Source: Pelagimonas sp.
Lineage (GTDB): Bacteria > Pseudomonadota > Alphaproteobacteria > Rhodobacterales > Rhodobacteraceae
Length of the DNA: 64,000 nucleotides
Direction of reading: 5' to 3'
Assembly: GCA_025210455.1 (NCBI GenBank)
Contig: JAOARQ010000061.1
Location: 1-64,000, forward strand
The notes under the pieces were generated by a model. That model saw only the letters and a program-made list of their open reading frames with translations, was not told where the DNA came from and ran no database searches. This document shows positions 35,824-44,919 of this stretch, one piece after another. The position numbers and the translations under genes are program-made. Numbering within the stretch: position 1 is the stretch's first letter; each line of letters starts with the position of its first letter.

Positions 35824-36262
35824 GAAAGACTCCCCCTTAAATGTTCCTCCAGCCGCGTGTCGTGACGTCACGGGCTTCCTCGCGTTGACCATAGCAACTT
35901 TGGAAAGTTTTTGAAGTTCTGTTTTGAAAATAGGGGTTTAGCTGTAAAAAATTTTCAGATTTGCATATATTTCTGTAAATGAATTTTCGCATTCTGCCAT
36001 AAGTCGCTTATTTTATACGGTTCATCAAGAAGGGTTAACGAATGCCGACTTCATGTGAGCGCTCGCGAAAGGATGTTGCGCTGCAGCGTTTCGATGTGAC
36101 AAAAGGTTGCGGCATGCAAATGTATACCGAATTTGCCGCTTTTTTCGGCGAATCTTGTCTGCCACTTCGCTTGACGTGGGAAGCCTCTTGAACCGCACGA
36201 GTGTTTCACTAGGGTTGGTGCCAAGGCGGCAGGGACCGCTTGAACTTCCGGGGAGGAAAACG
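35824..36262. other. Divergent promoter region of acs and the TRAP operon
   Basis: This 439-bp spacer is AT-rich in its centre (about 35930-36010). It must hold the promoters for acs (minus) and the TRAP genes (plus). ATTTGCCG-CTTTTTT-CGGCGAAT around 36130-36152 forms a hairpin. TTGACG at about 36171 could be a -35 element. No gene is seen. Confidence 0.55.
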
Positions 36263-37273
36263 ATGAAAAACATGACTGCTAAACTTTTGGGCACCGCACT
36301 GGCCGTGACCTTTGCATCCGAAGCCATGGCGACGGAATGGAATGTATCGGTCTGGGGCAAGCGCCGCGCCTTTACCGAACATGTTGAAAAGCTGGCTGAA
36401 CTGGTTTCAGAAAAGACCGGCGGCGAATTCACCATGAATATCTCCTATGGTGGCCTGTCCAAGAACCGTGAAAATCTGGATGGCATCAGCATTGGCGCCT
36501 TCGAGATGGCCCAGTTCTGCGCTGGCTATCACCGCGACAAGAACCGCGTCATCACCGTACTGGAACTGCCCTTCCTTGGGGTGAATACCCTTGAAGAAGA
36601 AGTGGCTGTTTCGGCGGCGGTCTATGCGCACCCCGCCGCAGCCGAGGAAATGGAGCAGTGGAACGCCAAGCTGCTGATGACCTCGCCTATGCCGCAGTAC
36701 AACCTTGTGGGCACCGGCGAGCCGCGCGATGCGCTGGCTGAATTCGAAGGCATGCGCGTGCGCGCCACCGGCGGCATCGGCAAAGCCTTTGAAGCGGTGG
36801 GCGGTGTGCCAACATCCGTGACCGCGACCGAAGCCTATCAGGCAATGGAAAGCGGCGTTGTTGACACCGTGGCCTTTGCGCAGCACGCGCATCTGGCCTT
36901 TGGCACCATCAATCAGGCCGACTGGTGGACAGCCAACCTGAACCCCGGCACCGTGAACTGCCCGGTTGTGGTGAACATTGATGCCTATGACGCCCTGTCT
37001 GACGCCGAGCGCGAAGCGCTGGACAGCTCGGTTTCTGAGGCGCTGGATCACTATCTGGCGAATTACGGCACGCTGTTGGAAAAATGGGATGGGGTTCTGG
37101 CTGAAAAAGGGGTGACCAAGGTTGAGATCCCAGAGGCCGAACTGGACGCCTTCCGCGCCAAGGCCGCCGATCCGATCCGCGAGGCCTGGATCAAAGACAT
37201 GGAAGCCCAGGGCATCCCCGGTCAGGAACTTTATGATCTGGTGCAGGACACCCTGAAAAAGTCGCGCATGTAA
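36263..37273 (+). CDS. TRAP transporter substrate-binding protein (DctP family)
   Basis: A 336-aa periplasmic binding protein with a signal peptide cleaved near AMATEW. The DctP fold is clear: FTEHVEKLAELVSEKTGGEF, then the VRATGG hinge strand with the ligand-contacting Arg, then a C-terminal helix. It captures an organic acid or similar ligand for the DctQM permease; the ligand is unknown. The ATG at 36263 follows GGGAGGAAAACG. A terminator-like hairpin follows before dctQ. Confidence 0.92.
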   Translation: MKNMTAKLLGTALAVTFASEAMATEWNVSVWGKRRAFTEHVEKLAELVSEKTGGEFTMNISYGGLSKNRENLDGISIGAFEMAQFCAGYHRDKNRVITVLELPFLGVNTLEEEVAVSAAVYAHPAAAEEMEQWNAKLLMTSPMPQYNLVGTGEPRDALAEFEGMRVRATGGIGKAFEAVGGVPTSVTATEAYQAMESGVVDTVAFAQHAHLAFGTINQADWWTANLNPGTVNCPVVVNIDAYDALSDAEREALDSSVSEALDHYLANYGTLLEKWDGVLAEKGVTKVEIPEAELDAFRAKAADPIREAWIKDMEAQGIPGQELYDLVQDTLKKSRM

Positions 37274-37287
37274 GCGTCTGACATCGG

Positions 37288-37320
37288 ACGGCCCCGGCAA
37301 GTGTCCGGGGTCGTCTTTCT
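37288..37320 (+). terminator. Hairpin between TRAP binding-protein and permease genes
   Basis: ACGGCCCCGG-CAAGTGT-CCGGGGTCGT is followed by CTTTCTTTT. It probably lets most transcripts stop after the binding-protein gene, which is needed in excess, with readthrough into the permease genes. Confidence 0.65.
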
Positions 37321-37347
37321 TTTGCACCCCAAAATAAGGAGAGAGGC

Positions 37348-38019
37348 ATGGCCGGAGCTTCGGCAGTGCTTGAGGATTCCAGCTGGCTCAGCCGGTTGGA
37401 CCGCGCCCTTGTGCCCGTTGAGCGCGTGATGGCGCTGATCAGCGGGCTAGCGGCGTTTTCACTTATGTTTCTTGCGGCCTATTCGGTGGCAGGGCGGCAG
37501 CTGGACAAGACCTTTGTCGCGCCGCTGTTTGACGCCATTGGCCTGATGGATGGCCCTTTGCCGGGCTATGTGGATTACATCGAGGCGCTGATGCCGCTGA
37601 TCGCCATCATGGGGGTCAGCTATGTGCAGCGCGAAGGTGGCCATATCCGGATGGATATTCTGGTGGGGCAGCTGCGCGGGCGGCTGCTGTGGCTGCTGGA
37701 GCTGATCACCGTTTTGCTGATCCTTGCGCTGATGCTGGGGCTGGTGCTGGGGGCGTGGTATCACTTTGACCGCTCGTTTGATTGCGCGCGTCCGCTGTGT
37801 TCGCGCGACAGTTCCATCGACATCGGTCTGCCGATCTGGCCATCGAAACTGGTGGTGCCGGTGGCCTTTGCGGTGCTGTGCCTGAGGCTGATCCTGCAGG
37901 CTATGGGCTATGCCCGCGCGCTGGTTCTGGGCCTTGAGGCCCCCGCAGGTGTGCCGCTGGTACAATCGGTGGCGGAACAGGCGCAGGCCGAAGCAGACCA
38001 GTTGGAGGGCCAGCCATGA
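37348..38019 (+). CDS. TRAP transporter small permease (DctQ family)
   Basis: A 223-aa membrane protein with four main helices, an AYSVAGRQ segment after the first and REGGHIRMD in the central loop, as in DctQ subunits. A longer-than-usual loop carries a Cys pair (CARPLC). The ATG follows AGGAGAGAGGC. Its stop codon overlaps the start of the large permease by 4 bp. Confidence 0.9.
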   Translation: MAGASAVLEDSSWLSRLDRALVPVERVMALISGLAAFSLMFLAAYSVAGRQLDKTFVAPLFDAIGLMDGPLPGYVDYIEALMPLIAIMGVSYVQREGGHIRMDILVGQLRGRLLWLLELITVLLILALMLGLVLGAWYHFDRSFDCARPLCSRDSSIDIGLPIWPSKLVVPVAFAVLCLRLILQAMGYARALVLGLEAPAGVPLVQSVAEQAQAEADQLEGQP

Positions 38020-39443
38020 GCGAGATCGAAATCGGCCTTTGGGTCACGGGCGGCATGCTGGCGCTGGTGGTCATCGGCATGCGCGTGGCCTTTGCTGCGG
38101 GCTTTGCGGGCTTTGTGGGCATCACCTGGATCTTCTGGGCCAAGATGAAATATGCGCCGGAAAAGTTCCTCTATTTCAATGAGCGCCGCGAAATCTGGGA
38201 TGGGGCGCTGGGCAAGGCGTTTCAGATCGCGGGGCAGGTGCCGCATTCCAAGGTCTCGTCACAGGCGCTGTCACTGATCCCGGTGTTTATCCTGATTGGC
38301 TATCTGGCTTATCACGCCCGGCTGACCACCGCCTTGTTCGAAGCCGCCAAGCGCTGGATCGCCTGGGTGCCCGGCGGGCTGGCGGTCTCAACCGTCTTTG
38401 CCACCGCTGGCTTTGCGGCGGTATCGGGCGCATCGGTGGCGACGGCGGCGGTCTTTGCCCGCATCGCCATCCCCGAGATGTTGCAGGCGGGCTATAACAA
38501 ACGCTTTGCGGCGGGGGTTGTGGCGGCGGGCGGCACGCTGGCCAGCCTGATCCCGCCTTCGGCGATTCTGGTGATCTATGCCATCATCGTTGAACAGGAT
38601 GTGGGCAAGCTGCTGCTGGCGGGCTTTATCCCCGGTGCCTTTTCCGCCGTGGTCTATGGCGCGCTGATCGTTGGTATCGCGGCGGTGTTCAAAACCGTAG
38701 GCCCCCCGGTCACAGGCTTTACATGGCGCGAACGCTTCGAAAGCCTGCCGCCCGCATTGCCCATCGTGGCGGTGGTGGTGATCATCATCTTCTTTGTCTA
38801 CAACCCCTTTGGCGACGCCTGGGGCACCCCCACCGAGGGCGGAGCCATTGGCGCCTTTATCGTCTTTATCATGGCGATTGCGCGGGGCATGCGGTTGGGC
38901 CAGCTGAAAGAAGCGCTGATCGAAACCGCCAAGCTGACGGTGATGATCTTTACCATCATCTGGGGGGTGCTGATCTATGTGCGCTTTCTGGGTTTTGCCA
39001 AACTACCTGATGCCTTTGCCGATTGGATCACCTCGCTGCATTATCCGCCGATGCTGATCCTGATCTGCATTCTGCTGGCCTATGCGGTGCTCGGGATGTT
39101 CATGGATGCCATCGGCATGCTACTGCTGACGTTGCCTGTGGTCTACCCGGCGGTGATGGCACTGAACGGTGGGGAAACCGTGGCAGCGGCAGACAGTGCC
39201 TTTGGCATGTCGGGGCCAATGTGTGCGATCTGGTTTGGCATTCTGGTGGTGAAGATGGCAGAATTCTGTCTTATCACCCCGCCCATCGGGCTGAACTGCT
39301 TTGTGGTGGCTGGGGTGCGGCCTGAACTCTCGGTGCAGGATGTCTTTCGCGGGGTAACGCCGTTCTTTATCGCGGATGCGGTGACAATCGCGCTGCTGGT
39401 GGCCTTCCCGTGGATTGTGCTCTGGTTGCCGTCGCTGGCTTAG
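38016..39443 (+). CDS. TRAP transporter large permease (DctM family)
   Basis: A 475-aa protein with about twelve helices and the DctM blocks FATAGFAAVSGASVATAAVFARIAIPEM (core shown by GFAAVSGASVAT), AAGGTLASLIPPS and CLITPPIGLN. It forms the sodium-driven channel with the small subunit. It is translationally coupled to the small permease and ends in a terminator. Confidence 0.93.
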   Translation: MSEIEIGLWVTGGMLALVVIGMRVAFAAGFAGFVGITWIFWAKMKYAPEKFLYFNERREIWDGALGKAFQIAGQVPHSKVSSQALSLIPVFILIGYLAYHARLTTALFEAAKRWIAWVPGGLAVSTVFATAGFAAVSGASVATAAVFARIAIPEMLQAGYNKRFAAGVVAAGGTLASLIPPSAILVIYAIIVEQDVGKLLLAGFIPGAFSAVVYGALIVGIAAVFKTVGPPVTGFTWRERFESLPPALPIVAVVVIIIFFVYNPFGDAWGTPTEGGAIGAFIVFIMAIARGMRLGQLKEALIETAKLTVMIFTIIWGVLIYVRFLGFAKLPDAFADWITSLHYPPMLILICILLAYAVLGMFMDAIGMLLLTLPVVYPAVMALNGGETVAAADSAFGMSGPMCAIWFGILVVKMAEFCLITPPIGLNCFVVAGVRPELSVQDVFRGVTPFFIADAVTIALLVAFPWIVLWLPSLA

Positions 39444-39462
39444 AGTTAGAAAAAATGAAGCC

Positions 39463-39497
39463 AAAAGGCGCTCACTATATGGTGGGCGCCTTTTGTT
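39463..39497 (+). terminator. Terminator of the TRAP operon
   Basis: AAAAGGCGC-T-CAC and GGTG-G-GCGCCTTTT form a hairpin around TATAT, followed by GTTTT. Confidence 0.8.
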
Positions 39498-39519
39498 TTG
39501 TCGCGCCCGGACGAAGGCC

Positions 39520-39579
39520 GGGCTGCACCTGCCTTCCCCCCGGCAGGTGCATGCGCACCTCCCAAGGCAGGCGCAGCCC
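39520..39579. repeat. Nested-hairpin intergenic repeat
   Basis: The outer stem GGGCTG-C-ACCTGCCTT pairs with AAGGCAGG-CG-CAGCCC, around an inner hairpin GGTGC-ATG-CGCACC. The arrangement, 60-bp length and CG bulge match the repeat at 12342-12401. A small CCCGG...CCGGG stem overlaps its left edge. Confidence 0.6.
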
Positions 39580-39642
39580 TTTGTGGTGATCACTGAGTGT
39601 CACCCAATCTTCACAAAACTCATCTTGCTCGACTCGCACTAA

Positions 39643-39666
39643 TTCCATATTTCCGGAAATATGGAA
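39643..39666. promoter_or_regulatory. Perfect 24-bp palindrome over the arsR start codon (ArsR operator)
   Basis: TTCCATATTTCC-GGAAATATGGAA reads identically on both strands, with its centre at 39654/39655. It covers the region from 18 bp upstream to 6 bp into the ArsR-ArsC reading frame, including the ATG at 39661. ArsR proteins bind such dyads and repress, so self-repression of the ars operon by blocking transcription start is likely. The only Shine-Dalgarno candidate (GGAA) is within the palindrome. Confidence 0.7.
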
Positions 39667-40485
39667 AAAGAAGTGATCACCCAGCTTGCAGCCCTTGCCC
39701 ATGACCGCCGTCTGGCGATCTTCCGGCTGCTGATGCGCCGCTTTCCCGATGCGCTGCCTGCGGGCGATATTGCGCAGATCCTTGATCTGCCCGCCTCATC
39801 GCTGTCGACCTGCCTGTCTAATCTGCGGCAGGCCGGGCTGATCACCCAGACCCGTCAGGGCACCACCCTGCGCTACAGCGCGGATACCGCCCGGGCGGGC
39901 GCATTGATTGACTACCTCGCCTCCGACTGCTGTCGGGGGCGGCCCGATATCTGTCTTACACCATCCGCCACATCGGAGATCCCCATGAGCCCGCGGAAAT
40001 ACAACGTCATGTTCATCTGTTCCGGCAACTCTGCCCGGTCAATCTTTGCCGAAAGCCTGCTGCGCGATCTGGGCAGCGACCGCTTTGAGGTGTTTTCCTG
40101 CGGGACCAACCCGCAAAGCCAGTTGAACCCCTATGCGGTTGAGCTGCTGACCGGCAAAGGGTTTGAGACCTCGGCGCTGCGGTCCAAACATATCTCCGAA
40201 TTCCAGACCGCCGATGCGCCGCAGATGGATTTCGTGTTCACCGTCTGTGATCAGGCCGCCAATGAAGACTGCCCGCCCTGGCCCGGTCAGCCCTATTCCG
40301 GCCATTGGGGCCAGCCTGACCCGGTCAAAGCCACCGGGTCCGAGGCGGAAAAGAAACTGGCGTTTCAGCAGGTCTTTGGCGCGTTGAAAAACCGGATCAC
40401 CAGCTTTGCCGCTCTGCCGCTGGAAACGCTGGACCGCATCAGCCTGCAGGCTGAAATCGACACAATTGCTCAACAGAAAGACTGA
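39661..40485 (+). CDS. ArsR repressor-ArsC arsenate reductase fusion
   Basis: A 274-aa fusion. Residues 1-100 are an ArsR-type winged helix ([30 protein letters not shown]) with C90, C91 and C98 after the last helix, the As(III)-binding layout of the Acidithiobacillus-type ArsR. Residues from about 109 are a low-molecular-weight-phosphatase type ArsC with the P-loop CSGNSAR (CX5R) and a distal Cys pair ([10 protein letters not shown]). It could both sense arsenite and reduce arsenate. It is the first gene of the ars operon, with its operator over the start codon. Confidence 0.9.
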   Translation: MEKEVITQLAALAHDRRLAIFRLLMRRFPDALPAGDIAQILDLPASSLSTCLSNLRQAGLITQTRQGTTLRYSADTARAGALIDYLASDCCRGRPDICLTPSATSEIPMSPRKYNVMFICSGNSARSIFAESLLRDLGSDRFEVFSCGTNPQSQLNPYAVELLTGKGFETSALRSKHISEFQTADAPQMDFVFTVCDQAANEDCPPWPGQPYSGHWGQPDPVKATGSEAEKKLAFQQVFGALKNRITSFAALPLETLDRISLQAEIDTIAQQKD

Positions 40486-40489
40486 CCTT

Positions 40490-41488
40490 ATGACCACCTA
40501 CGCGATCAACGGCATGGGCCGTATGGGTAAGCTTGTGCTGCGCCCGATGCTGGAAGCAGGCGACAAGATTGCCTTTATCAATGACCTTGTGGGTGATGCG
40601 CAGACCCATGCGCATCTGCTGGAATTTGACACGGTGCATGGCCGCTGGGATGCCGAGTTTTCCCATGACGACGACAGCCTGACCATCAATGGCACGCGCA
40701 TCCCTGTGTATAACTGCGCCAGCATTGATGACCTTCCACTGGAGGGTGTGGATATTATCGTGGATTGCACGGGATATTATAAAACTGAGGCCCGTATCGC
40801 GCCCTATTTCGCCAAAGGCGTCAAAAAAGTGGTGGTCTCTGCACCAGTGAAAGACGGAAATGCCGCCAATATCGTCATCGGGGTCAACGATGAGATCTAC
40901 AATCCTGCCGAGCATGACATCGTCACCGCTGCCTCCTGTACTACCAATTGCTTAGCGCCGGTTGTTAAGGTGCTGCACGAAGGTCTGGGCATCAGACATG
41001 GCTCTATGACCACCATTCACGATGTGACCAATACACAGGTGATTGTGGATAAACCGCTCAAGGATCTGCGCCGCGCGCGCTCTGCGCTGAACTCGCTGAT
41101 CCCGACCACGACAGGCTCGGCCAAGGCGATCACCATGATCTACCCGGAACTGACAGGCCGCCTGAATGGCCATGCGGTGCGGGTGCCGCTGCTGAATGCC
41201 TCGCTGACCGATTGTGTTTTCGAAGTTGAACGCGAAACCACCGTCGAAGAGGTCAACGCCCTGTTCAAAGCCGCCGCCGAAGGCCCGCTTTTGGGTATTC
41301 TGGGCTATGAAACCCGCCCGCTGGTTTCGGCCGATTACACCAATGATGAACGCAGCTCGATCATCGACGCGCCCTCCACCATGGTGGTGAACGGAACACA
41401 GGTGAAAATCTACGCCTGGTATGATAATGAATGGGGCTATGCGTACCGCCTTGCCGATGTGGCGCATATGGTGGCCGCCGCGCTTTGA
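40490..41488 (+). CDS. Arsenic-operon glyceraldehyde-3-phosphate dehydrogenase
   Basis: A 332-aa GAPDH with the catalytic Cys in [10 protein letters not shown], Rossmann opening [13 protein letters not shown], and the C-terminal [11 protein letters not shown]. In ars operons this enzyme uses arsenate in place of phosphate to make 1-arseno-3-phosphoglycerate, which ArsJ exports. It starts 4 bp after the arsR-arsC stop codon. It diverges from housekeeping GAPDH in the nucleotide-binding start (GMGRMGK in place of GFGRIGR), as expected for the ars-linked type. Confidence 0.92.
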   Translation: MTTYAINGMGRMGKLVLRPMLEAGDKIAFINDLVGDAQTHAHLLEFDTVHGRWDAEFSHDDDSLTINGTRIPVYNCASIDDLPLEGVDIIVDCTGYYKTEARIAPYFAKGVKKVVVSAPVKDGNAANIVIGVNDEIYNPAEHDIVTAASCTTNCLAPVVKVLHEGLGIRHGSMTTIHDVTNTQVIVDKPLKDLRRARSALNSLIPTTTGSAKAITMIYPELTGRLNGHAVRVPLLNASLTDCVFEVERETTVEEVNALFKAAAEGPLLGILGYETRPLVSADYTNDERSSIIDAPSTMVVNGTQVKIYAWYDNEWGYAYRLADVAHMVAAAL

Positions 41489-41504
41489 CATAGGGGGATC
41501 CGCG

Positions 41505-42548
41505 ATGAAGCCCGTCAGTCTGATCTTTACAGGCCTTGTGCTGGCCACGCCAGCCCATGCCGATCTGGTCTTTTGTAACGAGACCGGGGTCAAGGCCAGC
41601 GTCGCCATCGGCTATGTCGAAGACGGCGTCTGGACCTCGGAAGGCTGGTGGGGCGTCGAACCCTTTGATTGCACGCCGGTGGTCACTGATACGTTGAAAA
41701 AGCGCTATTACTACTGGCGGGCAACCAATACCCATGGGGCCTTTGACACCGGAAACTATGGGTTCTGCACCCGGTCCAAGGCCTTTACCATCGCGGGCGA
41801 CCACGATTGCGAGGGGCGCGGGTTCCGGCGTGAAAAATTCGCCGAAATCGACACGGGCGAGGCGGTTTCACATATCGTCGCCCTGACCGAGGCCATGGCC
41901 CCCGCGGGCACTTCGGATGAAGAAGGGCCCGCGCATATGATGCAGGGGTTCCTGGCCCCGCCGGGCACCCATGGCGAACCCTATTCCATCCGCGCCAGTT
42001 TTGAGAGCTGCAGCTATCAGGGCAATGACCTGCTGTGCAGTTTTCTGGCGGATGGCTGGCGCTATGTCGCCAGCTCTGCCGACCCCACCGATCCGCATTT
42101 CTTTGGAGATTTCCAATATTTGCAAAGCGGTACGCTGGTGGATCTGTCTGGTGACATGATCTTTTACGCCGATGACATCGCGCAGATCACCATCCGCGAA
42201 TGGGGCGAAGCGGTCAGCCCCTCTGTTGCGCCCCCCGGCTCTCTTGAGGGGTTGCATGAATTCCTTCAGGGGTTCTGGATATCCGATGATGACAGCGCCT
42301 ACGCCTGGAGCATTCAGGACAATGAACTGCAAGAGTTCTATGATGCCAACCTGATGCAACGCTCTTATTTTGAACTGGCCCCCAGCTGCGCAGCCTCGAA
42401 CGGGCAGGGGCCAGTGATCATTGCCTGGCCTGACCCCGATGAAGGTGACGGGCCAACCTGCTATCTGGTTCTGCACACCGATCCGAACAGCCTGGGGCTG
42501 GCGAATGTGGTGGTGGGGCGGGATCTGTCTTTCACATATGCAAACTAA
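41505..42548 (+). CDS. Secreted DUF1036 protein inside the ars operon
   Basis: A 347-aa exported protein: signal peptide MKPVSLIFTGLVLATPAHA, then a DUF1036 domain (LVFCNETGVKASVAIGYV, TSEGWWGVEPFDC) with conserved Cys in residues 20-130, then a C-terminal half of about 200 residues with four more Cys (ESCSYQGNDLLC, APSCAAS, GPTCYL). Function of DUF1036 is unknown. It starts 17 bp after the GAPDH gene and ends 33 bp before arsJ, so it looks like a full member of the operon. A link to arsenic is by position only. Confidence 0.85.
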   Translation: MKPVSLIFTGLVLATPAHADLVFCNETGVKASVAIGYVEDGVWTSEGWWGVEPFDCTPVVTDTLKKRYYYWRATNTHGAFDTGNYGFCTRSKAFTIAGDHDCEGRGFRREKFAEIDTGEAVSHIVALTEAMAPAGTSDEEGPAHMMQGFLAPPGTHGEPYSIRASFESCSYQGNDLLCSFLADGWRYVASSADPTDPHFFGDFQYLQSGTLVDLSGDMIFYADDIAQITIREWGEAVSPSVAPPGSLEGLHEFLQGFWISDDDSAYAWSIQDNELQEFYDANLMQRSYFELAPSCAASNGQGPVIIAWPDPDEGDGPTCYLVLHTDPNSLGLANVVVGRDLSFTYAN

Positions 42549-42581
42549 ACGCGCCTGATACGCGTCCAAAAGCCTGAGATC

Positions 42582-43841
42582 ATGACACAAACCGATATGT
42601 CTAAACCAAGCGGTCTGGCCGCTTATATTGCCGTGACTGCCGCTTACTGGGCCTTCATGCTGACCGATGGCGCGCTGCGCATGCTGGTGCTTTTGCACTT
42701 TCACACGCTGGGGTTTTCGCCGGTGCAGCTGGCCTATCTGTTTTTGCTGTACGAAGTGGCGGGGATTGTCACCAATCTGTCTGCCGGGTGGATCGCCGCG
42801 CGCTTTGGCCTGACCTCGACGCTGTATGTGGGGCTGGGGCTGCAGATCATAGCGCTGCTAGCGCTGACACAGCTGGATCCCAGCTGGGGGCTTTGGGTGT
42901 CGGTTGCCTTTGTCATAGGGGTGCAGGGGCTGTCTGGCGTGGCCAAGGATTTGTCCAAAATGTCGGCCAAATCGGCGGTCAAACTGCTGGCCCCCAGCGG
43001 GCAGGGGGGCCTGTTCCGCTGGGTGGCGGTGCTGACCGGATCGAAAAACGCGGTGAAGGGATTTGGCTTTTTGCTAGGCGCGGCGCTGCTGGGGCTGGCG
43101 GGGTTCCACGCCGCTGTGCTGGGCATGGCGCTGGTTCTGACGCTGGTGCTGATCGCGGTGATCTTGCGTATGCCCCCCGGTCTGCCCAGTGGCAAAAAAG
43201 GCGCTAAATTCAAAGAGGTCTTTTCCAAAGACCGCAATATCAACTGGCTTAGCCTTGCGCGGGTCTTTCTGTTTGGCGCGCGCGATGTCTGGGTTGTGGT
43301 GGGCATCCCGGTCTATTTCTACGCCGTACTGTCTGATGGATCCGAGGCGGGCAACCGTCTGGCCTTTTTCACCATCGGCACCTTCATGGCGGTCTGGACA
43401 ATCCTCTACGGCGCGGTGCAGGCCTATGCCCCTAAAGCGCTGCGCGCCGCCACCCGGCCAGAACCCGAAATCATCGCCGCCGCCCGTCTTTGGGCGCTGA
43501 TGCTGCTTTGGGCGCCGCTTGTGCTGGCGGCGCTGGTCTGGTGGGCCGGTGATCCCGCGTCTTGGCTGACGGTGCTGCTGGTGGCGGGCCTGCTGGTCTT
43601 TGGCGCGATCTTTGCGGTCAATTCCTCGCTGCACAGCTACCTGATCCTGGCCTTCTCAAAAGGCGAGCGCGTTACGATGGATGTGGGCTTTTATTACATG
43701 GCCAATGCAACGGGCCGGTTGCTGGGCACGCTGATGTCCGGTGTCAGCTACCAACTGGGCGGATTGCCGGCCTGCCTGCTGACCGCCGCAATTTTCGTCG
43801 CCATCAGCGCGCTGGCCGCTGGGAAACTGCGGGCAGAGTAG
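42582..43841 (+). CDS. arsJ: Organoarsenical efflux MFS permease ArsJ
   Basis: A 419-aa, 12-helix major-facilitator protein. The opening YIAVTAAYWAFMLTDGALRM and the GVAKDLSKMSAKSAVKLL loop match ArsJ, the exporter of 1-arseno-3-phosphoglycerate. Pairing with a GAPDH gene in an ars operon is the defining context. Start MTQTD at 42582 is used; MSKPSG five codons later is possible. A long inverted repeat follows the stop. Confidence 0.93.
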   Translation: MTQTDMSKPSGLAAYIAVTAAYWAFMLTDGALRMLVLLHFHTLGFSPVQLAYLFLLYEVAGIVTNLSAGWIAARFGLTSTLYVGLGLQIIALLALTQLDPSWGLWVSVAFVIGVQGLSGVAKDLSKMSAKSAVKLLAPSGQGGLFRWVAVLTGSKNAVKGFGFLLGAALLGLAGFHAAVLGMALVLTLVLIAVILRMPPGLPSGKKGAKFKEVFSKDRNINWLSLARVFLFGARDVWVVVGIPVYFYAVLSDGSEAGNRLAFFTIGTFMAVWTILYGAVQAYAPKALRAATRPEPEIIAAARLWALMLLWAPLVLAALVWWAGDPASWLTVLLVAGLLVFGAIFAVNSSLHSYLILAFSKGERVTMDVGFYYMANATGRLLGTLMSGVSYQLGGLPACLLTAAIFVAISALAAGKLRAE

Positions 43842-43848
43842 GCCGCTT

Positions 43849-43883
43849 CGGATCATGCCCGCACCTTGATCGGGCATGATCCG
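43849..43883. terminator. 13-bp perfect inverted repeat after arsJ
   Basis: CGGATCATGCCCG and CGGGCATGATCCG pair perfectly with a 9-bp spacer, between the convergent arsJ and the 198-aa gene. There is no T run, so it may be a bidirectional terminator or a protein site. Confidence 0.5.
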
Positions 43884-43929
43884 AATTCCAAAGAACAACG
43901 CGGCGCAGAGCCTTCTGAAACCCTGAGGT

Positions 43930-44526
43930 TCAATGCTGTACATGCCCCGCGAATGCGACCGTGCCATTTTGATCAAAGCAGACAAAAAGCGAATCGTAAT
44001 CTAACCCAAGACCGCTGCACATCCCAAGACTGTATCCTGGGCACTTCAAGCCATTGATCTGGATGTCGTATGTCGATTGCCCCAGCAGTTTGATGACTGT
44101 TTCGCTGCGGGTCGTTTGTGAAATTAGGTGGTTACTTATCAGATCGTGCACCATGCCCCCGCGTGGACAGGTTCGTTCTTTCTGCGCGCATTCGCCGTCA
44201 TTCAGTCCCTTACAGAGGCCGGCTTCAGCCCATGTCTGAGGGTCAAACTTGTCCCCCCGGAACGGGTCAGCAACACGGACCAGATACCCGCAAAACAAAA
44301 GAACCCCAATGGAGACAGAGATGGATGCGACACCTCGCAGGAAACGCCGATTGAAATTTACAACACGCATTTGCACACTTTGTGATTTTTCAAATTGCCA
44401 CCGATATATCGGGTTGGTGCGCAAGCCATGTTCGTGAAGTCTTTGATAAGTTGATTTTCTTGTTAAAAACAGCAGTGCGCTCCCAATGAAAGCAAAGCAC
44501 AGCGCAAGAGCCAACAAAAATAACAT
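43930..44526 (-). CDS. Unknown membrane protein, 198 aa
   Basis: The protein has two hydrophobic segments (about 2-21 and 66-85) with an intervening basic cytosolic loop, and a C-terminal periplasmic domain containing seven Cys (GLCKGLNDGEC, RTCPRGG, LKCPGYSLGMC, FVCFD). The periplasmic Cys-rich domain suggests disulfides. No family is recognised. Base composition is lower in GC than the ars operon. Confidence 0.6.
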   Translation of the reverse strand: MLFLLALALCFAFIGSALLFLTRKSTYQRLHEHGLRTNPIYRWQFEKSQSVQMRVVNFNRRFLRGVASISVSIGVLLFCGYLVRVADPFRGDKFDPQTWAEAGLCKGLNDGECAQKERTCPRGGMVHDLISNHLISQTTRSETVIKLLGQSTYDIQINGLKCPGYSLGMCSGLGLDYDSLFVCFDQNGTVAFAGHVQH

Positions 44527-44919
44527 TGTGCAAAGGGTCCTTTGTTTTCAAAAGGCGCGACAAGGTAGATGCCTGCATCCGCTTGGTGATATGAAATAGG
44601 TGCCAGCCGCGTGCGGTAATCTTCTTTCAGACGCTATCGTCCAATTCAGCGATAGCCAAAAGAAAGAGTGCGACACATGAGATTGCGTGTCAATCAGCAC
44701 CCAATACGGCGGATTGAGATCAGGATTACTGCATCCTGTCTTTGGTTGGTGGAAAATTGAAAAGGGCCCGTGTGGGGCAGCCCTTTACCATAAATGATGC
44801 GGCGTTCGGTCGAGCGCATTGTACGAGTGAAGCCATGCCGCAGAGCTGGGGCAGAAGATTTTTCGGGCGCTATCTGACAGGTGTATCGGCTATGTGGGGT
44901 GGGCTGAAGTTCGGTAGGG
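44527..44919. other. Intergenic stretch, no supported gene
   Basis: This 393-bp stretch has overlapping short reading frames on both strands without ribosome sites or recognisable content. A hairpin GCTATCG...CGATAGC lies at 44633-44656. I see nothing else I can support. Confidence 0.5.

Noticed and set aside
44599-44620. GTGCCAGCCGCGTGCGGTAAT, similar to the 16S rRNA 530 region
   Set aside because: The match is imperfect and nothing around it resembles rRNA; a chance similarity.
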